DNA from: Rhodococcus sp. IEGM 1409
Lineage (GTDB): Bacteria > Actinomycetota > Actinomycetes > Mycobacteriales > Mycobacteriaceae
NCBI RefSeq assembly: GCF_030056735.1
Contig: NZ_JASHKN010000003.1
Location: 62,001 to 126,000, forward strand
Length of the DNA: 64,000 bases
Reading direction: 5' to 3'
The notes beneath the pieces are model-generated. The model saw nothing but the letters and a program-made list of their open reading frames with translations. It was not told the origin of the DNA and searched no databases. Positions 10,582-19,563 of this stretch are shown here, piece after piece. A program made the position numbers and the translations under genes. The stretch's first letter is position 1. Every line of letters begins with the position of its first letter.

Positions 10582-12023
10582 GGGGGTATCCAACCAGACA
10601 AACCGGACGGTTGTTAATCGGTGAGCGAAGTGCCGTCCAAATGACCCGCAAACCCGAAGTCGTGTCGGGCCGAAACCACCCGCACTTCAGCGAACTCACC
10701 CCTGGGGAGTGACACCCGGTAGGCGAGCGGTTGCGGCGGCGCTTGAGTCCGACATCAAACCGCCGCACCGCTGGTATTGCCGCTCGTATGGACGGTCAAC
10801 CCCCGACCTAGGAAGCACACGGGCCGGGGGTTCGTCGATCGTCATCCGCATTGAGCACACAACACGGCGACCCACTATCGGTGCCGAGCCGCCCCCTCAT
10901 GACTCACCCCGCACTTCCAAGGTAAGCCGCCCGCCGACACATCGCTCGACGTAGCGAAATTTTGTAATGCGTTTGCAATCCAAATACTTTGGGTAAAAGG
11001 TTTGAAGGTCGGGACACGCGGATCCGAGAGTGACTACGGACCTTGGATCGCACGACTTAGGCACCCGGTGGTTGAGCACACAGCCGTCGGGAGCTGCCTG
11101 TTGGTTTTCGCCGACATGGCTAGGCATCCAATCCATTACGGGATTCGGGACCTCGCATGTCATGTCAACATTCCGGAGGCTTCAACGGACCTTTCCGCTG
11201 CCCTGCAGGCGACCCGCCGGTCATACACGGCGATGTCATTCCGGCGGGCCAAACGGTAGTGCCCTCGCCGCTCGGGCTGTAAACCCGAAGCGACCCGCCG
11301 AGGTGTATGCGCGTTCACCCCGACGGGTCGGCGCGCCTGAACTGTCGGGACCGACGCGCTCGGATTGGCCCATCAGGCGACCGGCCAGGGTCGAAGCCGG
11401 TGAGTCAATGTGTGTCGAATTGGTAGAAGGCGCGACATTCCGTGATCGCTCGCCCGGCGAATTCGACACCTCGAACATATTCCGCAAGGGCGAATCAATC
11501 GTGCAGATTGCGCAGAAATCCACCTAATGGTCGAGACGGCCCTCACCTCGCTGCACACAACGGCTGGGATCGGGTAGTCCGGGGCTGGCGTTGGGGACCC
11601 GGCCTGGCCATGTTGTGACCGGGTCCCGTCGAACGCCACCCGTGTTGAGCACACAACACGCATGACCAACCACATGTCGGATTCGACCCCTCGATTGAAT
11701 CCGACTCATCGAACGTATTCGGCAAGCATCAGGCAAACACGCAAATCGGACAGAAATCCACCAAACGAACGAAGGAGACCCCCCGACCTCGATGGGAGAT
11801 TGGGAGGGCAATTCAATCCGTTGGCGATCCAGGCTCCTTATCTCGCATCCGGCGACAGTGGCCCCGCCGAGGTAGTAACAAGGCGGGACCACCGCGCTTG
11901 GCATGTCAACATCCGTGAAGGGTCAACAGCCATCACGCAGAGTACAGAACCGGACGAACGTTTTCTTTCTGGCGATTTGCGCATGATTGGTGCAGTTAAA
12001 GCGTGCGCGCAAATCGAACAAGA
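10582..12023. other. decayed, gene-poor DNA with degenerate repeats
   Basis: No reading frame here has a convincing start, ribosome binding site or protein signature. Imperfect duplicated segments are visible: TTGAGCACACA occurs near 10851, 11073 and 11645; a segment ending in CAGAAATCCACC occurs near 11510 and 11745; and CATGTCAACAT near 11160 and 11901. These look like relics of duplicated cargo genes within the tRNA-Arg element. Confidence 0.5.
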
Positions 12024-12316
12024 ATTGCGGAGCCCGGCTGGTCTTCCCTAACCGTCCGGACTCCGCGAAACCGATGCTACCGTCTATCGAACGTGTGTGC
12101 GAACCTTTCGGTATGCCGTCCGCTGAACGATCCCCGCAACGCTGCCCCAATGGGCATCCGTTGGCGGCCAACACATTGTCTCGTCGGACGGGAAGTCTGC
12201 GGCTGCAAGACAGCGCACAACGGTGGGCATCGAACCTGCTACTGCCGCCGATGCGGCAAGACTATCCGGACGCCCGAGTGTGTCGGCGCCAGTCCGCAGA
12301 AGTCGCGATGGACTAG
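12024..12316 (+). pseudogene. zinc-ribbon cargo gene, frameshifted copy
   Basis: Clearly homologous to the gene at 60604-60897: CGARLVFPNRPDSA, ERSPQRCPNGHPLAANT, then in another frame EVCGCKTAHNGGHRTCYC and RRCGKTIRTPEC. One extra base near 12177 relative to the prophage copy shifts the frame between the halves. The cysteine pairs of a zinc ribbon are retained, so decay is recent. As at 60.6 kb, it converges with a membrane-anchored protein gene on the opposite strand. Confidence 0.75.
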
Positions 12317-12942
12317 CTCCCGGCCATCTCGATGATGCCGATCTTGAACTGAGGAACCGTCAACTTGTAGTCCGCAGTCGACGTGTACGAATACTCGCCA
12401 TCGACAATAACGAACATTTTCACTTCGTCATCCCTAACGAACGGCTTCAGTGTGGCAGGGTCGCCAACCATGTGAGCCGACTCGTAGTTACCGATACCGA
12501 GCGCGGAGGTTCCGACATCCGCGAGGAACTGTCCGGGACCGGTTGCACTGTCGAACTGCGCAACCGATCCATAGAGGATGATGCGCTGGCCAGCGTGTGC
12601 TCGCATGTCCTTCAGGATCAGCGCCAGCTCCCGCTCGTCGACCTCCTTGTAGGTCGATGCATCTGCGAGGTTCGGTTCGATCTTTGGCGGCGTCGTCTCG
12701 GAAGCGGTGTTCTTCGTTGTCGACGACGGGCTTGTGACGATCGATAGTCCGACGATGATCACGATCAGCCCACCGAGTACGGCAAGGATCGGTATCAGCA
12801 CCTTGCCTTTCTTCTTCGGCGGTTGCCCACCGAAGGGAACCGGCTGCCCTGGCTGCGAGTGCTGGGTCCACTGGTTGCCGTCCCAGTAGCGCATAGCCGC
12901 GAGATTTTGAGGATCTGGATACCAACCGGGCTGTGAGTTCAT
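12313..12942 (-). CDS. DUF2510 membrane-anchored exported protein
   Basis: A 209-aa product. The N-terminal DUF2510 motif (QPGWYPDP...MRYWDGNQWT, residues 4-26) is followed by a Pro/Gly-rich stretch, one transmembrane helix (VLIPILAVLGGLIVIIVGLS, about 48-67) and an extracytoplasmic domain of about 140 residues. Start ATG with AAGGA seven bases upstream. DUF2510 proteins are actinobacterial envelope proteins of poorly known role. It lies opposite the zinc-ribbon pseudogene, an arrangement repeated at 60.9 kb. Confidence 0.8.
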   Translation of the reverse strand: MNSQPGWYPDPQNLAAMRYWDGNQWTQHSQPGQPVPFGGQPPKKKGKVLIPILAVLGGLIVIIVGLSIVTSPSSTTKNTASETTPPKIEPNLADASTYKEVDERELALILKDMRAHAGQRIILYGSVAQFDSATGPGQFLADVGTSALGIGNYESAHMVGDPATLKPFVRDDEVKMFVIVDGEYSYTSTADYKLTVPQFKIGIIEMAGS

Positions 12943-13079
12943 CGTCGCGTCCTTACTCGGCCCCGTGGCGGGGAAGTGTCAGCAATACATACCAGACAGT
13001 CGGGACGGCGGACGCGTTGCATGTCGGACGCGGGTAGTGATTCCGGGATTCAATTAGCGCATGATCCATAGGGATGAAT

Positions 13080-13162
13080 GCGACTGCGCATCTGACCGCA
13101 ATGGCGGATACCGGACGCAATTCTGCCGAAGGTGTAGTGAGACGATCTGGACGCCTGAGCGC
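13080..13162 (+). pseudogene. fragment of the zinc-ribbon cargo gene
   Basis: About 80 bp aligning by eye with 60776-60860 (the part encoding the C-terminal zinc knuckle), with scattered substitutions and indels. Only this 3' fragment remains. Third copy in the window. Confidence 0.6.
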
Positions 13163-13193
13163 GCCGGCGGGCGTCCGTAGAAATCTCGGCGGG

Positions 13194-13415
13194 CTAGCTG
13201 AACAAATTCTCCCAGGGTGACGACATTCCGGCCTGCGCGCGCGCACGTCGGCGATCTGCACGCCGCTGCTTACGGGCAGCTCGACTCTCCACCGTGTTCT
13301 CTCGATACAAGACGTAGAGGCCGATCGCGAGCGCGAAATAGGGCCACGCGCCGTACCCGCCGAAGAAGAGTAAGACGATGCCGATCGCGAGAAGTGTGGT
13401 GCCAATCGGTTTCAC
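13194..13415 (-). CDS. small membrane protein, 73 aa
   Basis: GTG start (GGA six bases upstream). Two adjacent hydrophobic helices (TTLLAIGIVLLFFGGYGAW and PYFALAIGLYVLYR) are followed by a strongly basic cytoplasmic tail (RAARKQRRADRRRARAQ). Likely an integral membrane protein. It follows the zinc-ribbon fragment, which lies on the opposite strand. Function unknown. Confidence 0.55.
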   Translation of the reverse strand: MKPIGTTLLAIGIVLLFFGGYGAWPYFALAIGLYVLYRENTVESRAARKQRRADRRRARAQAGMSSPWENLFS

Positions 13416-13442
13416 TGCGAATCCAATCAGGATCGTCGAAGA

Positions 13443-13882
13443 CTAAATGTAGGTCGGCTTGACGATCCGGCCGCCCAATTGTGCCTTCACGTCCGTGCAT
13501 GTGTTCGTGGCTTTCGTATCGCCACAGTTGATCATCCACTTCGAACCGACCAGCAATCCGTATTCCATTTTGACCGGCTCGAAGGCCCCCACAAAGCTTG
13601 CGATGTTCTCCTCTTGCAGATCATCGGAGGTGAAGATTGATAGAACCATCTCGTGTCCGTCGATGGTGCAACGACCCGCGTCGGCCGAGTATTTCGTCGA
13701 TTTGTCCTTTGTGAAGTTCTCGCAGGTGATTCCGGCGGCAGTTAGTCATCTGCGATGGCCTGTGGGGAGTCGTATTGCTGAGTCCCCGACCGGGCCTTGA
13801 AGTCCTCTGCGTCGCCCGATGAACATCCGGTGGCAAGTAGGACCGCTCCAATGGCTGCAACCGCGGCGAAGGTCTTCTTCAT
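13443..13882 (-). pseudogene. lipoprotein gene with a single-base frameshift
   Basis: Starts with a textbook lipoprotein signal (MKKTFAAVAAIGAVLLATGC, ATG at 13882) and reads to SPQAIADD before a stop at 13742. In the -1 frame the protein continues as LTAAGITCENFTKDKS and onward to a stop at 13443, about 146 aa in total with paired cysteines. One missing base near 13745 explains the break. It could be a sequencing error. The intact form would be a membrane-anchored envelope protein of unknown role. Confidence 0.65.
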
Positions 13883-14168
13883 GTCAGTATCAAACCAGAC
13901 GGACAGTACGTAACGACCATTCGAACCCTTACTCGGTTGGTGCGCTGTCCAGCGCCTGCAATCTCCGACTTGTATCGGAGTCGGCGCAATCAAACCGATC
14001 GGGCGTGCAGGTTGATCGGCTCCGGCCGGCCCCTAGCCCCATCCTGACTCCGCGCTTACTCCGCGCTTTGGTCGAAATAACTCGACATTTCTCGACCTAT
14101 GTCGAATTGGCGCTGGCTTTTCGGTGCAGGTCAGATGAATATCGTGACCTGCGAGAAGGCAAAGAAAA

Positions 14169-14199
14169 GTGCCCCCGGCAGGATTCGAACCTGCGACCA
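14169..14199 (-). repeat. proximal att copy within tRNA-Arg
   Basis: 31 bp identical to 9822-9852. It covers the 3' part of the tRNA gene plus one flanking base. Confidence 0.7.
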
Positions 14200-14242
14200 A
14201 GAGATTAGAAGGCTCTTGCTCTATCCCCTGAGCTACGGAGGC
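14170..14242 (-). tRNA. tRNA-Arg (UCU)
   Basis: A 73-nt cloverleaf on the minus strand: acceptor GCCTCCG paired with CGGGGGC (one U-G wobble), D-arm AGCTCAGGGGATAGAGC, anticodon loop CTTCTAA giving UCU, T-loop TTCGAAT, discriminator A. CCA is not encoded. The wobble in the acceptor could mean that the 3' half was replaced by an incoming att sequence. Confidence 0.93.
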
Positions 14243-14339
14243 GCGTGGAACATCATACTCGAGGGTTCGGGATGTGACGCGCGCCGCCCAACTCCGACGC
14301 GTTGTCGTAGTCGGTTCGCGAAGGTCCTACCCTTGAGGT

Positions 14340-16475
14340 ATGGCTACACCCGACCTCGCGCCGACAGATTCCCCACCGGAGTCCACACCGCACAGCGGTG
14401 CACCCGCTTCTTCGACCGCCATATTTGTGGTCAGTGGACTCATCGCAGGGCTCACCGCAGCCATTGTGGTGGGATTCTCGGCGTCGCAGGCGCTGACACT
14501 TCTGGGCATCCCGGATCCAGGTCCGATCACCACGTACGGCCTGCCCGCGATGCGCGCAGTGGGGGAGATCGCCGCGGTCATTGCGATCGGCTCACTGCTG
14601 CTGGCCGCGTTCTTCGTGCCGCCGCAGAAGTCGGGCGTCCTCGACGTCGATGGCTATCGAGCAGTCCGAACCGCCTCGCAGGCCGCCATCGTGTGGGCGA
14701 TCTGTTCGTTCATGATGGTGCCTCTGACGCTCTCTGACACGTCGGGTCAGCCATTTGCCGAAGCCGTCAAACCGGCGAACCTCTGGTCGGGACTTGATCA
14801 GGTCGAGATCGCCGGCGCTTGGCGTTGGACGGCCATCATCGCGGTCGTTCTGGCGATCCTGGCCCGACTGACACTGCGCTGGTGGTGGACTCCGCTCCTG
14901 CTGCTGATCGGTCTCCTCGGGCTGATGCCGCTCGCTCTCACCGGTCACTCCTCTTCGGGCGGCTCGCATGACATCGCCACCAACAGCCTGATCCTGCACC
15001 TCGTGGCCGCTTCGCTCTGGGCCGGCGGCTTATTCGCGTTATTGGCACACGCCCGACGCGGTGGCGATTACACCGACGTGGCCGCCCGACGCTTTTCGAC
15101 GGTCGCATCCATCTGCTTCGTCGTCATGGGATTCAGCGGCGTCATCAATGCGATTGTCCGTCTGCCTCTCGACGACGTTTTCACCACGACGTATGGCCGC
15201 TTGATCGTCGCCAAAACCGTTGCACTGATCATCCTCGGGTTCTTCGGTTGGGCTCAGCGGAGTCGGGCGCTGCCGGCATTGGCCGAGAACCCGAAGAGTC
15301 GCTCTGCACTGATTCGGTTTGCCGGCGCTGAAGGGATCGTGATGGCGGCGACCATCGGGCTCGCGATCGGCCTCGGTCGTACCCCGCCGCCCCCGCCGCT
15401 GACCATTCCCTCGATCCCCGAGGTCGAACTCGGCTACAACCTTCCCGACCCGCCGTCGTTCATGGCGTTCGTGACGGATTGGCGATTCGACCTCATGTTC
15501 GGCACCGCTGCCGTTGCTGCGGCGATTCTTTACGGCATCGGCCTGCGTAAGTTGGCCAAGCGAGGAGATTCCTGGCCCGTCGGCCGAACCATCGCCTGGA
15601 TGAGCGGTTGTGCGGTGCTCTTGATCGCCACGTCGTCGGGCGTCGGCAAGTACGCGCCGGCAGTCTTCAGCGTTCACATGGGTGCGCACATGGCGCTGTC
15701 GATGTTGGGCCCTGTCCTGCTTGTTCTGGGTGCGCCGATCACCCTGGCGCTGCGAGCACTCGATCCGGCAGGCAAGGACGGCGTCCCAGGCATTCGCGAG
15801 TGGATTCTGACCGCGCTGCACAGCCCGTTCTCGCGCTTCATCACCCACCCGATCGTGGCGGCAGTTCTCTTTGTCGGCGGCTTCTACGCGCTCTACCTCG
15901 GCGGAATCTACGGTGCGACGGTCGACTCGCACAGCGCTCACCTGCTGATGAATCTGCACTTCATCCTGAGCGGCTATCTCTTCTACTGGGTGGCGATCGG
16001 AATCGACCCGTCACCGCGTCAATTGCAGCCGGTGACCAAGCTGGCGATGGTTTTCGGCTCGCTTCCGTTCCACGCGTTCTTCGGCGTGGCATTGATGAGC
16101 ACCACCGCTGTGATGGGCGGCGCGTACTTCCGTTCGCTCGGCCTCGGTTGGAACAACGACCTGATCGGCGATCAGCAATTGGGCGGCAGCATCGCCTGGG
16201 CGACCGGCGAGATTCCGCTCATGGTGGTCATGCTCGCGCTTCTGGTGCAGTGGTCGCGCAGCGATGGTAGGACGGCGCGCCGAACCGACCGTGCGGCCGA
16301 GCGTGACCACGACGCCGACCTCGCCGCGCACAACGCGATGTTCGCTGAATTGGCCAGGCGGGACCGCGAGGGTTGGAAGCCCAGTGAGACTGCTGACGCG
16401 GAGACTCCCGGTGTGGACACTGCGGACCAGATATCCGGCAACAAGAAATCCGACGAATCCTCGACTAGCAGCTAG
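14340..16475 (+). CDS. CopD / CtaG (Caa3-type) fusion membrane protein
   Basis: A 711-aa polytopic protein. The N-terminal half (to about residue 340) matches the CopD copper-resistance fold with several helices and HLVAASLWAGGLFALLAH. After a Pro-rich linker (PPPPPLTIPSIPEV) the C-terminal half is a CtaG/Caa3 cytochrome oxidase assembly domain (FSVHMGAHMALSMLGPVLLV, HSAHLLMNLHFILSGYLFYW, with conserved histidines). Charged cytoplasmic tail. The architecture equals that of the mycobacterial Rv0102-type protein. Role: copper delivery or assembly of cytochrome c oxidase at the membrane. Monocistronic, ending at a hairpin. Confidence 0.9.
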   Translation: MATPDLAPTDSPPESTPHSGAPASSTAIFVVSGLIAGLTAAIVVGFSASQALTLLGIPDPGPITTYGLPAMRAVGEIAAVIAIGSLLLAAFFVPPQKSGVLDVDGYRAVRTASQAAIVWAICSFMMVPLTLSDTSGQPFAEAVKPANLWSGLDQVEIAGAWRWTAIIAVVLAILARLTLRWWWTPLLLLIGLLGLMPLALTGHSSSGGSHDIATNSLILHLVAASLWAGGLFALLAHARRGGDYTDVAARRFSTVASICFVVMGFSGVINAIVRLPLDDVFTTTYGRLIVAKTVALIILGFFGWAQRSRALPALAENPKSRSALIRFAGAEGIVMAATIGLAIGLGRTPPPPPLTIPSIPEVELGYNLPDPPSFMAFVTDWRFDLMFGTAAVAAAILYGIGLRKLAKRGDSWPVGRTIAWMSGCAVLLIATSSGVGKYAPAVFSVHMGAHMALSMLGPVLLVLGAPITLALRALDPAGKDGVPGIREWILTALHSPFSRFITHPIVAAVLFVGGFYALYLGGIYGATVDSHSAHLLMNLHFILSGYLFYWVAIGIDPSPRQLQPVTKLAMVFGSLPFHAFFGVALMSTTAVMGGAYFRSLGLGWNNDLIGDQQLGGSIAWATGEIPLMVVMLALLVQWSRSDGRTARRTDRAAERDHDADLAAHNAMFAELARRDREGWKPSETADAETPGVDTADQISGNKKSDESSTSS

Positions 16476-16481
16476 CTCCGA

Positions 16482-16511
16482 CACTGCCCGGGCCGTTTGG
16501 CTCGGGCAGTG
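16482..16511. terminator. terminator after CopD/CtaG gene
   Basis: 13-bp stem (one G-U pair) with a GTTT loop, 7 bp after the stop codon, followed by CTGTTTC. Confidence 0.75.
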
Positions 16512-16656
16512 CTGTTTCTCCACAGCTGTCCCGCCGATGTACAGGTGGAAATCGAAATCCCGAGCTACGTGTTTGTCGTTCCATAATCGAAACTGCCGAC
16601 GCAATGATCGGCCCCGCGGCAGTTGGCGGGTTCTGGAGTTCGAAGGGGGATCGGAC

Positions 16657-17079
16657 ATGTACGAAACGCATGCAACCGTTGTCGGCACGGTCATCACCAA
16701 TCCGGTGAAGCGGCAGACCACCAATGGTGAAGAGGTGCTGAGCTTTCGGATGGCGAGCAACACGCGTCGCAAAGACGCGGTGACGGGGGAGTGGACGGAC
16801 GGAGCGACCCTGTATCTCACGGTCAGCTGCTGGCGGCGGTTGGTCACCGGCGTCGGCGCATCGATCATGAAGGGTGATCCGGTGATGGTGGCGGGGGAGT
16901 TGCGCACCAACGAATACACGACCAAAGAGGGTGTGCCTCGTTCCGATCTCGAGCTACGGGCGACGGCAGTAGGCGCCGACCTTGCTCGTTGCATCTCGAA
17001 GATCGAGCGTCAGAGCAAGCCGACGTCAGCGGAGAACACGGAGAACGCCGAGGATGCAGTCGACACCGTCGCTGCTTGA
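16657..17079 (+). CDS. single-stranded DNA-binding protein (SSB-like)
   Basis: A 140-aa OB-fold protein beginning METHATVVG-like (MYETHATVVGTVITNPVKRQ) with SFRMASNTRR, LYLTVSCWRRL and KGDPVMVAGEL in the order of bacterial SSB. ATG start with a GAAGGGGGA ribosome binding site. The C-terminus is short and lacks the acidic DDxPF tail that recruits partner proteins, so this is a secondary SSB rather than the replicative one. Known paralogues act in competence, repair or sporulation. Monocistronic and convergent with the MarR gene, 4 bp apart. Confidence 0.88.
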   Translation: MYETHATVVGTVITNPVKRQTTNGEEVLSFRMASNTRRKDAVTGEWTDGATLYLTVSCWRRLVTGVGASIMKGDPVMVAGELRTNEYTTKEGVPRSDLELRATAVGADLARCISKIERQSKPTSAENTENAEDAVDTVAA

Positions 17080-17083
17080 GAAC

Positions 17084-17545
17084 TCAGACCGAGGGTTTCG
17101 GGTAGTCGCGGGGCCGAGAGCAATCGTGCCCCGCGTCCACTCGCTCGAGGAGTTCGGTGAGAGTTGTTCGCTCCGACTCGTCGAGGTCGTCGAATACATC
17201 GGAGGATTCGCGTCGTTGAGCTTTCGCGACGTCCGCAGCCAGGGCAGCGCCGGCGCCGGTCAACTCGAGCAGTACTGCTCGCCGATCGTTCGGGTCGGGA
17301 GTGCGGCGCACCCATCCGGCATCTTCGAGGGAATCCACGACGTCGGTCGCCGACCGCGGAACTATGCGCAATCGCTCGGCAAGAAAACCGAGTCGAACCG
17401 GTTCGCCCACTCGGGTCAGCACTCGCAGCGCTCGGCTTTGCGACGGCGAGAGGCCGAATGGTTCCAGCGCTGCCACTTGGCGTCGGCGGATGAGCCGTGC
17501 CACGGACATCACGACATCGGTGAGTTCGCGCTCTCGGGAATGCAT
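17084..17545 (-). CDS. MarR-family transcriptional regulator
   Basis: A 153-aa winged-helix protein: recognition region LGFLAERLRIVPRSATDVVD, wing VRRTPDPNDRRAVLLELT, and dimerisation helices at both ends. It is divergent from the ABC exporter gene, with 90 bp between them holding two overlapping palindromes, the standard layout for a MarR repressor controlling itself and an efflux pump. The ligand is unknown. Confidence 0.92.
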   Translation of the reverse strand: MHSRERELTDVVMSVARLIRRRQVAALEPFGLSPSQSRALRVLTRVGEPVRLGFLAERLRIVPRSATDVVDSLEDAGWVRRTPDPNDRRAVLLELTGAGAALAADVAKAQRRESSDVFDDLDESERTTLTELLERVDAGHDCSRPRDYPKPSV

Positions 17546-17573
17546 GGCGCCATTCTAGCGTTGTTGGTGTCAG

Positions 17574-17594
17574 CCTCATAGTGAGGTAACCTCA
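17574..17594. promoter_or_regulatory. MarR operator palindromes
   Basis: Overlapping inverted repeats CCTCA-TAG-TGAGG (17574-17586) and TGAGGT-A-ACCTCA (17582-17594) share one half-site. They lie between the divergent MarR and ABC exporter genes, placed to block both promoters. Confidence 0.7.
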
Positions 17595-17635
17595 TCAAAA
17601 TGAAACTAGGGTGAGAGAGCCTCCAGGAGGTAAAC

Positions 17636-19468
17636 GTGAAACCAGATCACATGCGAAACATCGAACGATCCGCTGTCGAGATCACTCCGGCGGAATCTGT
17701 ACCGGCAAAGCGCGTACTCGGACTGTTCGCGCCGTATCGAACTCAGATCGCCATCGTCACCGCGGTCATCACACTCAGCGCGATCGTCGCGTTGGGCAGT
17801 CCGCTGCTCCTACGCGAAATGCTCGACAAGGCGATCCCGGACAAGAACCTCGGACTCGTCAGCGTTCTGGCCATCGGCATGATTGCCATTGCCGTGATCA
17901 CGAGCTGTCTCGGCGTGGCGCAAACCTGGATGTCCAACAGCATCGGCCAGAAACTGATGCACCAATTGCGCGTGCGGGTCTACTCGCATCTGCAAAATCA
18001 GTCGCTCGGATTCTTCGCTCGAACCCGAACCGGGGAAGTTCAGTCGCGCATTGCCAACGATATCGGCGGTATGCAGTCGGTGGTCACCAACACGGCAACG
18101 TCCATCGCGCAGAATGCAACGACCGTGGCAGCCACCATTGTTGCTCTGTTCCTTCTGGATTGGCGACTCGCCATCTTCTCGCTGGCAATCTTGCCGGTGT
18201 TCATCCGTATCGCACGCAAGATCGGTGACGAGCGCCGAAAGATCTCGGGCAAGCGGCAGAAGCTGCTCAGTGATCTGTCGGTCCAGGTAGAGGAATCCCT
18301 TTCCGTCAGTGGCATTCTCCTCGGCAAGACGACCGGCGCGAAGTCGGCTTTGACGGATCGATTCACCGAGCGTTCAGCGGAAGTCGCGGACGTCGAACTT
18401 CGGGCCATGATGGCCGGCAAGTGGCGCATGGCGACCATGTCGATCACCTTCGCGGCCATGCCTGCATTGGTCTACTGGTTTGCCGGTTTCACTCTCGATC
18501 ACGGCAATACCATCACCGTCGGCACCCTCGTTGCATTCACTACGCTGCAAACACAATTGTTCCGGCCCACCATGATGCTCCTCAACACGGGCGTCGAGGT
18601 GCAGAGCTCCATGGCTCTGTTCAGTCGCGTGTTCGAGTACCTGGATCTGCCGATCGACATCGCGGATCCGGAAGAGTCGAAGAGCTTCGACCGCACGAAG
18701 ATGTCCGGTGAACTTCGGTTCGACCACGTCGACTTCTCGTACCCGGGAACCGACAGCAAGACTCTGGACAACATCGACCTCACGGTCCCGGCAGGCGGAA
18801 CCTTGGCGCTGGTCGGTTCCACCGGCTCGGGCAAGACCACTCTCGGATATTTGGCCGCACGTCTGTACGACCCGACGGCGGGATCGGTGAGGATCGACGA
18901 CGTCGATCTGCGGGACCTTGATCTGGCGACGGTCTCCGACCTGGTGGGCGTGGTGTCGCAGGAGACGTACCTCTTCCACACGACAATTCGTGAGAACCTT
19001 CGGTTCGCGAAACCCGACGCCACCGACGCCGAGATCGAGCAGGCAGCGCGCATCGCGCAGATTCACGAGTTCATCTCCGGTCTCGACGACGGTTACGACA
19101 CCATGGTCGGAGAGCGCGGCTACCGATTCTCCGGTGGTGAGAAGCAGCGCATCGCGATCGCGCGCACAGTCCTGCGGAATCCTCCGATCCTCGTCCTCGA
19201 CGAGGCGACGAGCGCCTTGGATAACCGCACCGAACGTGCGCTGCAGGACGCGCTCGACGAACTGATGGTCGGACGCACCACTCTTGTTGTAGCGCACAGG
19301 CTTTCCACGGTTCGGGATGCGGATCTCATCGCGGTCCTCGACCAGGGCGTCGTTGTGGAAAAGGGTACCCACGACGAACTGGTGCAACAAGGCGGGCGGT
19401 ACGCGCAGCTGCTTACGGCTTCAGGTAGCGACGCAGTCGAACTGCCTGCGGAATTGCAGACCGTCTGA
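17636..19468 (+). CDS. ABC exporter (fused permease and ATPase)
   Basis: A 610-aa half-transporter. The N-terminal six-helix type I exporter domain (about 35-330) is followed by the nucleotide-binding domain: Walker A GSTGSGKTT (about 393-401), signature FSGGEKQR (about 498-505), Walker B ILVLDEATSALD (about 518-529) and H-loop VVAHRLSTV. It probably works as a homodimer, or with an unlinked partner, to export drugs or lipids. GTG start behind AGGAGG. The MarR operator lies directly upstream, so induction by the exported compound is likely. Confidence 0.93.
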   Translation: MKPDHMRNIERSAVEITPAESVPAKRVLGLFAPYRTQIAIVTAVITLSAIVALGSPLLLREMLDKAIPDKNLGLVSVLAIGMIAIAVITSCLGVAQTWMSNSIGQKLMHQLRVRVYSHLQNQSLGFFARTRTGEVQSRIANDIGGMQSVVTNTATSIAQNATTVAATIVALFLLDWRLAIFSLAILPVFIRIARKIGDERRKISGKRQKLLSDLSVQVEESLSVSGILLGKTTGAKSALTDRFTERSAEVADVELRAMMAGKWRMATMSITFAAMPALVYWFAGFTLDHGNTITVGTLVAFTTLQTQLFRPTMMLLNTGVEVQSSMALFSRVFEYLDLPIDIADPEESKSFDRTKMSGELRFDHVDFSYPGTDSKTLDNIDLTVPAGGTLALVGSTGSGKTTLGYLAARLYDPTAGSVRIDDVDLRDLDLATVSDLVGVVSQETYLFHTTIRENLRFAKPDATDAEIEQAARIAQIHEFISGLDDGYDTMVGERGYRFSGGEKQRIAIARTVLRNPPILVLDEATSALDNRTERALQDALDELMVGRTTLVVAHRLSTVRDADLIAVLDQGVVVEKGTHDELVQQGGRYAQLLTASGSDAVELPAELQTV

Positions 19469-19563
19469 GTGTGAGAAATGTCGACCGTTCCACTTCCGTA
19501 AGTTTCTAGAACATGTTCTACTTTAGTGGTCGTTGGTCGAATATCGGTGGAGGCGGAAAGATC

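Larger units (their letters stand above)
9822..14199. mobile_element. remnant of an integrative element at tRNA-Arg
   Basis: A 31-bp direct repeat of the tRNA-Arg 3' end (9822-9852 and 14169-14199) brackets about 4.3 kb. The contents have phage-cargo character: exported and membrane proteins, frameshifted genes, decayed repeats, and two degraded copies of a zinc-ribbon gene whose intact-looking form is in the prophage at 60.6 kb. The intact tRNA lies at the right end with its 3' end facing the element, the geometry expected after integration into a tRNA 3' end. No integrase remains, so it is a scar rather than an active element. Confidence 0.6.

Noticed and set aside
14099-14737. Forward frame crossing the tRNA-Arg gene
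   Set aside because: It reads through the tRNA complement and into CopD/CtaG in the wrong frame.
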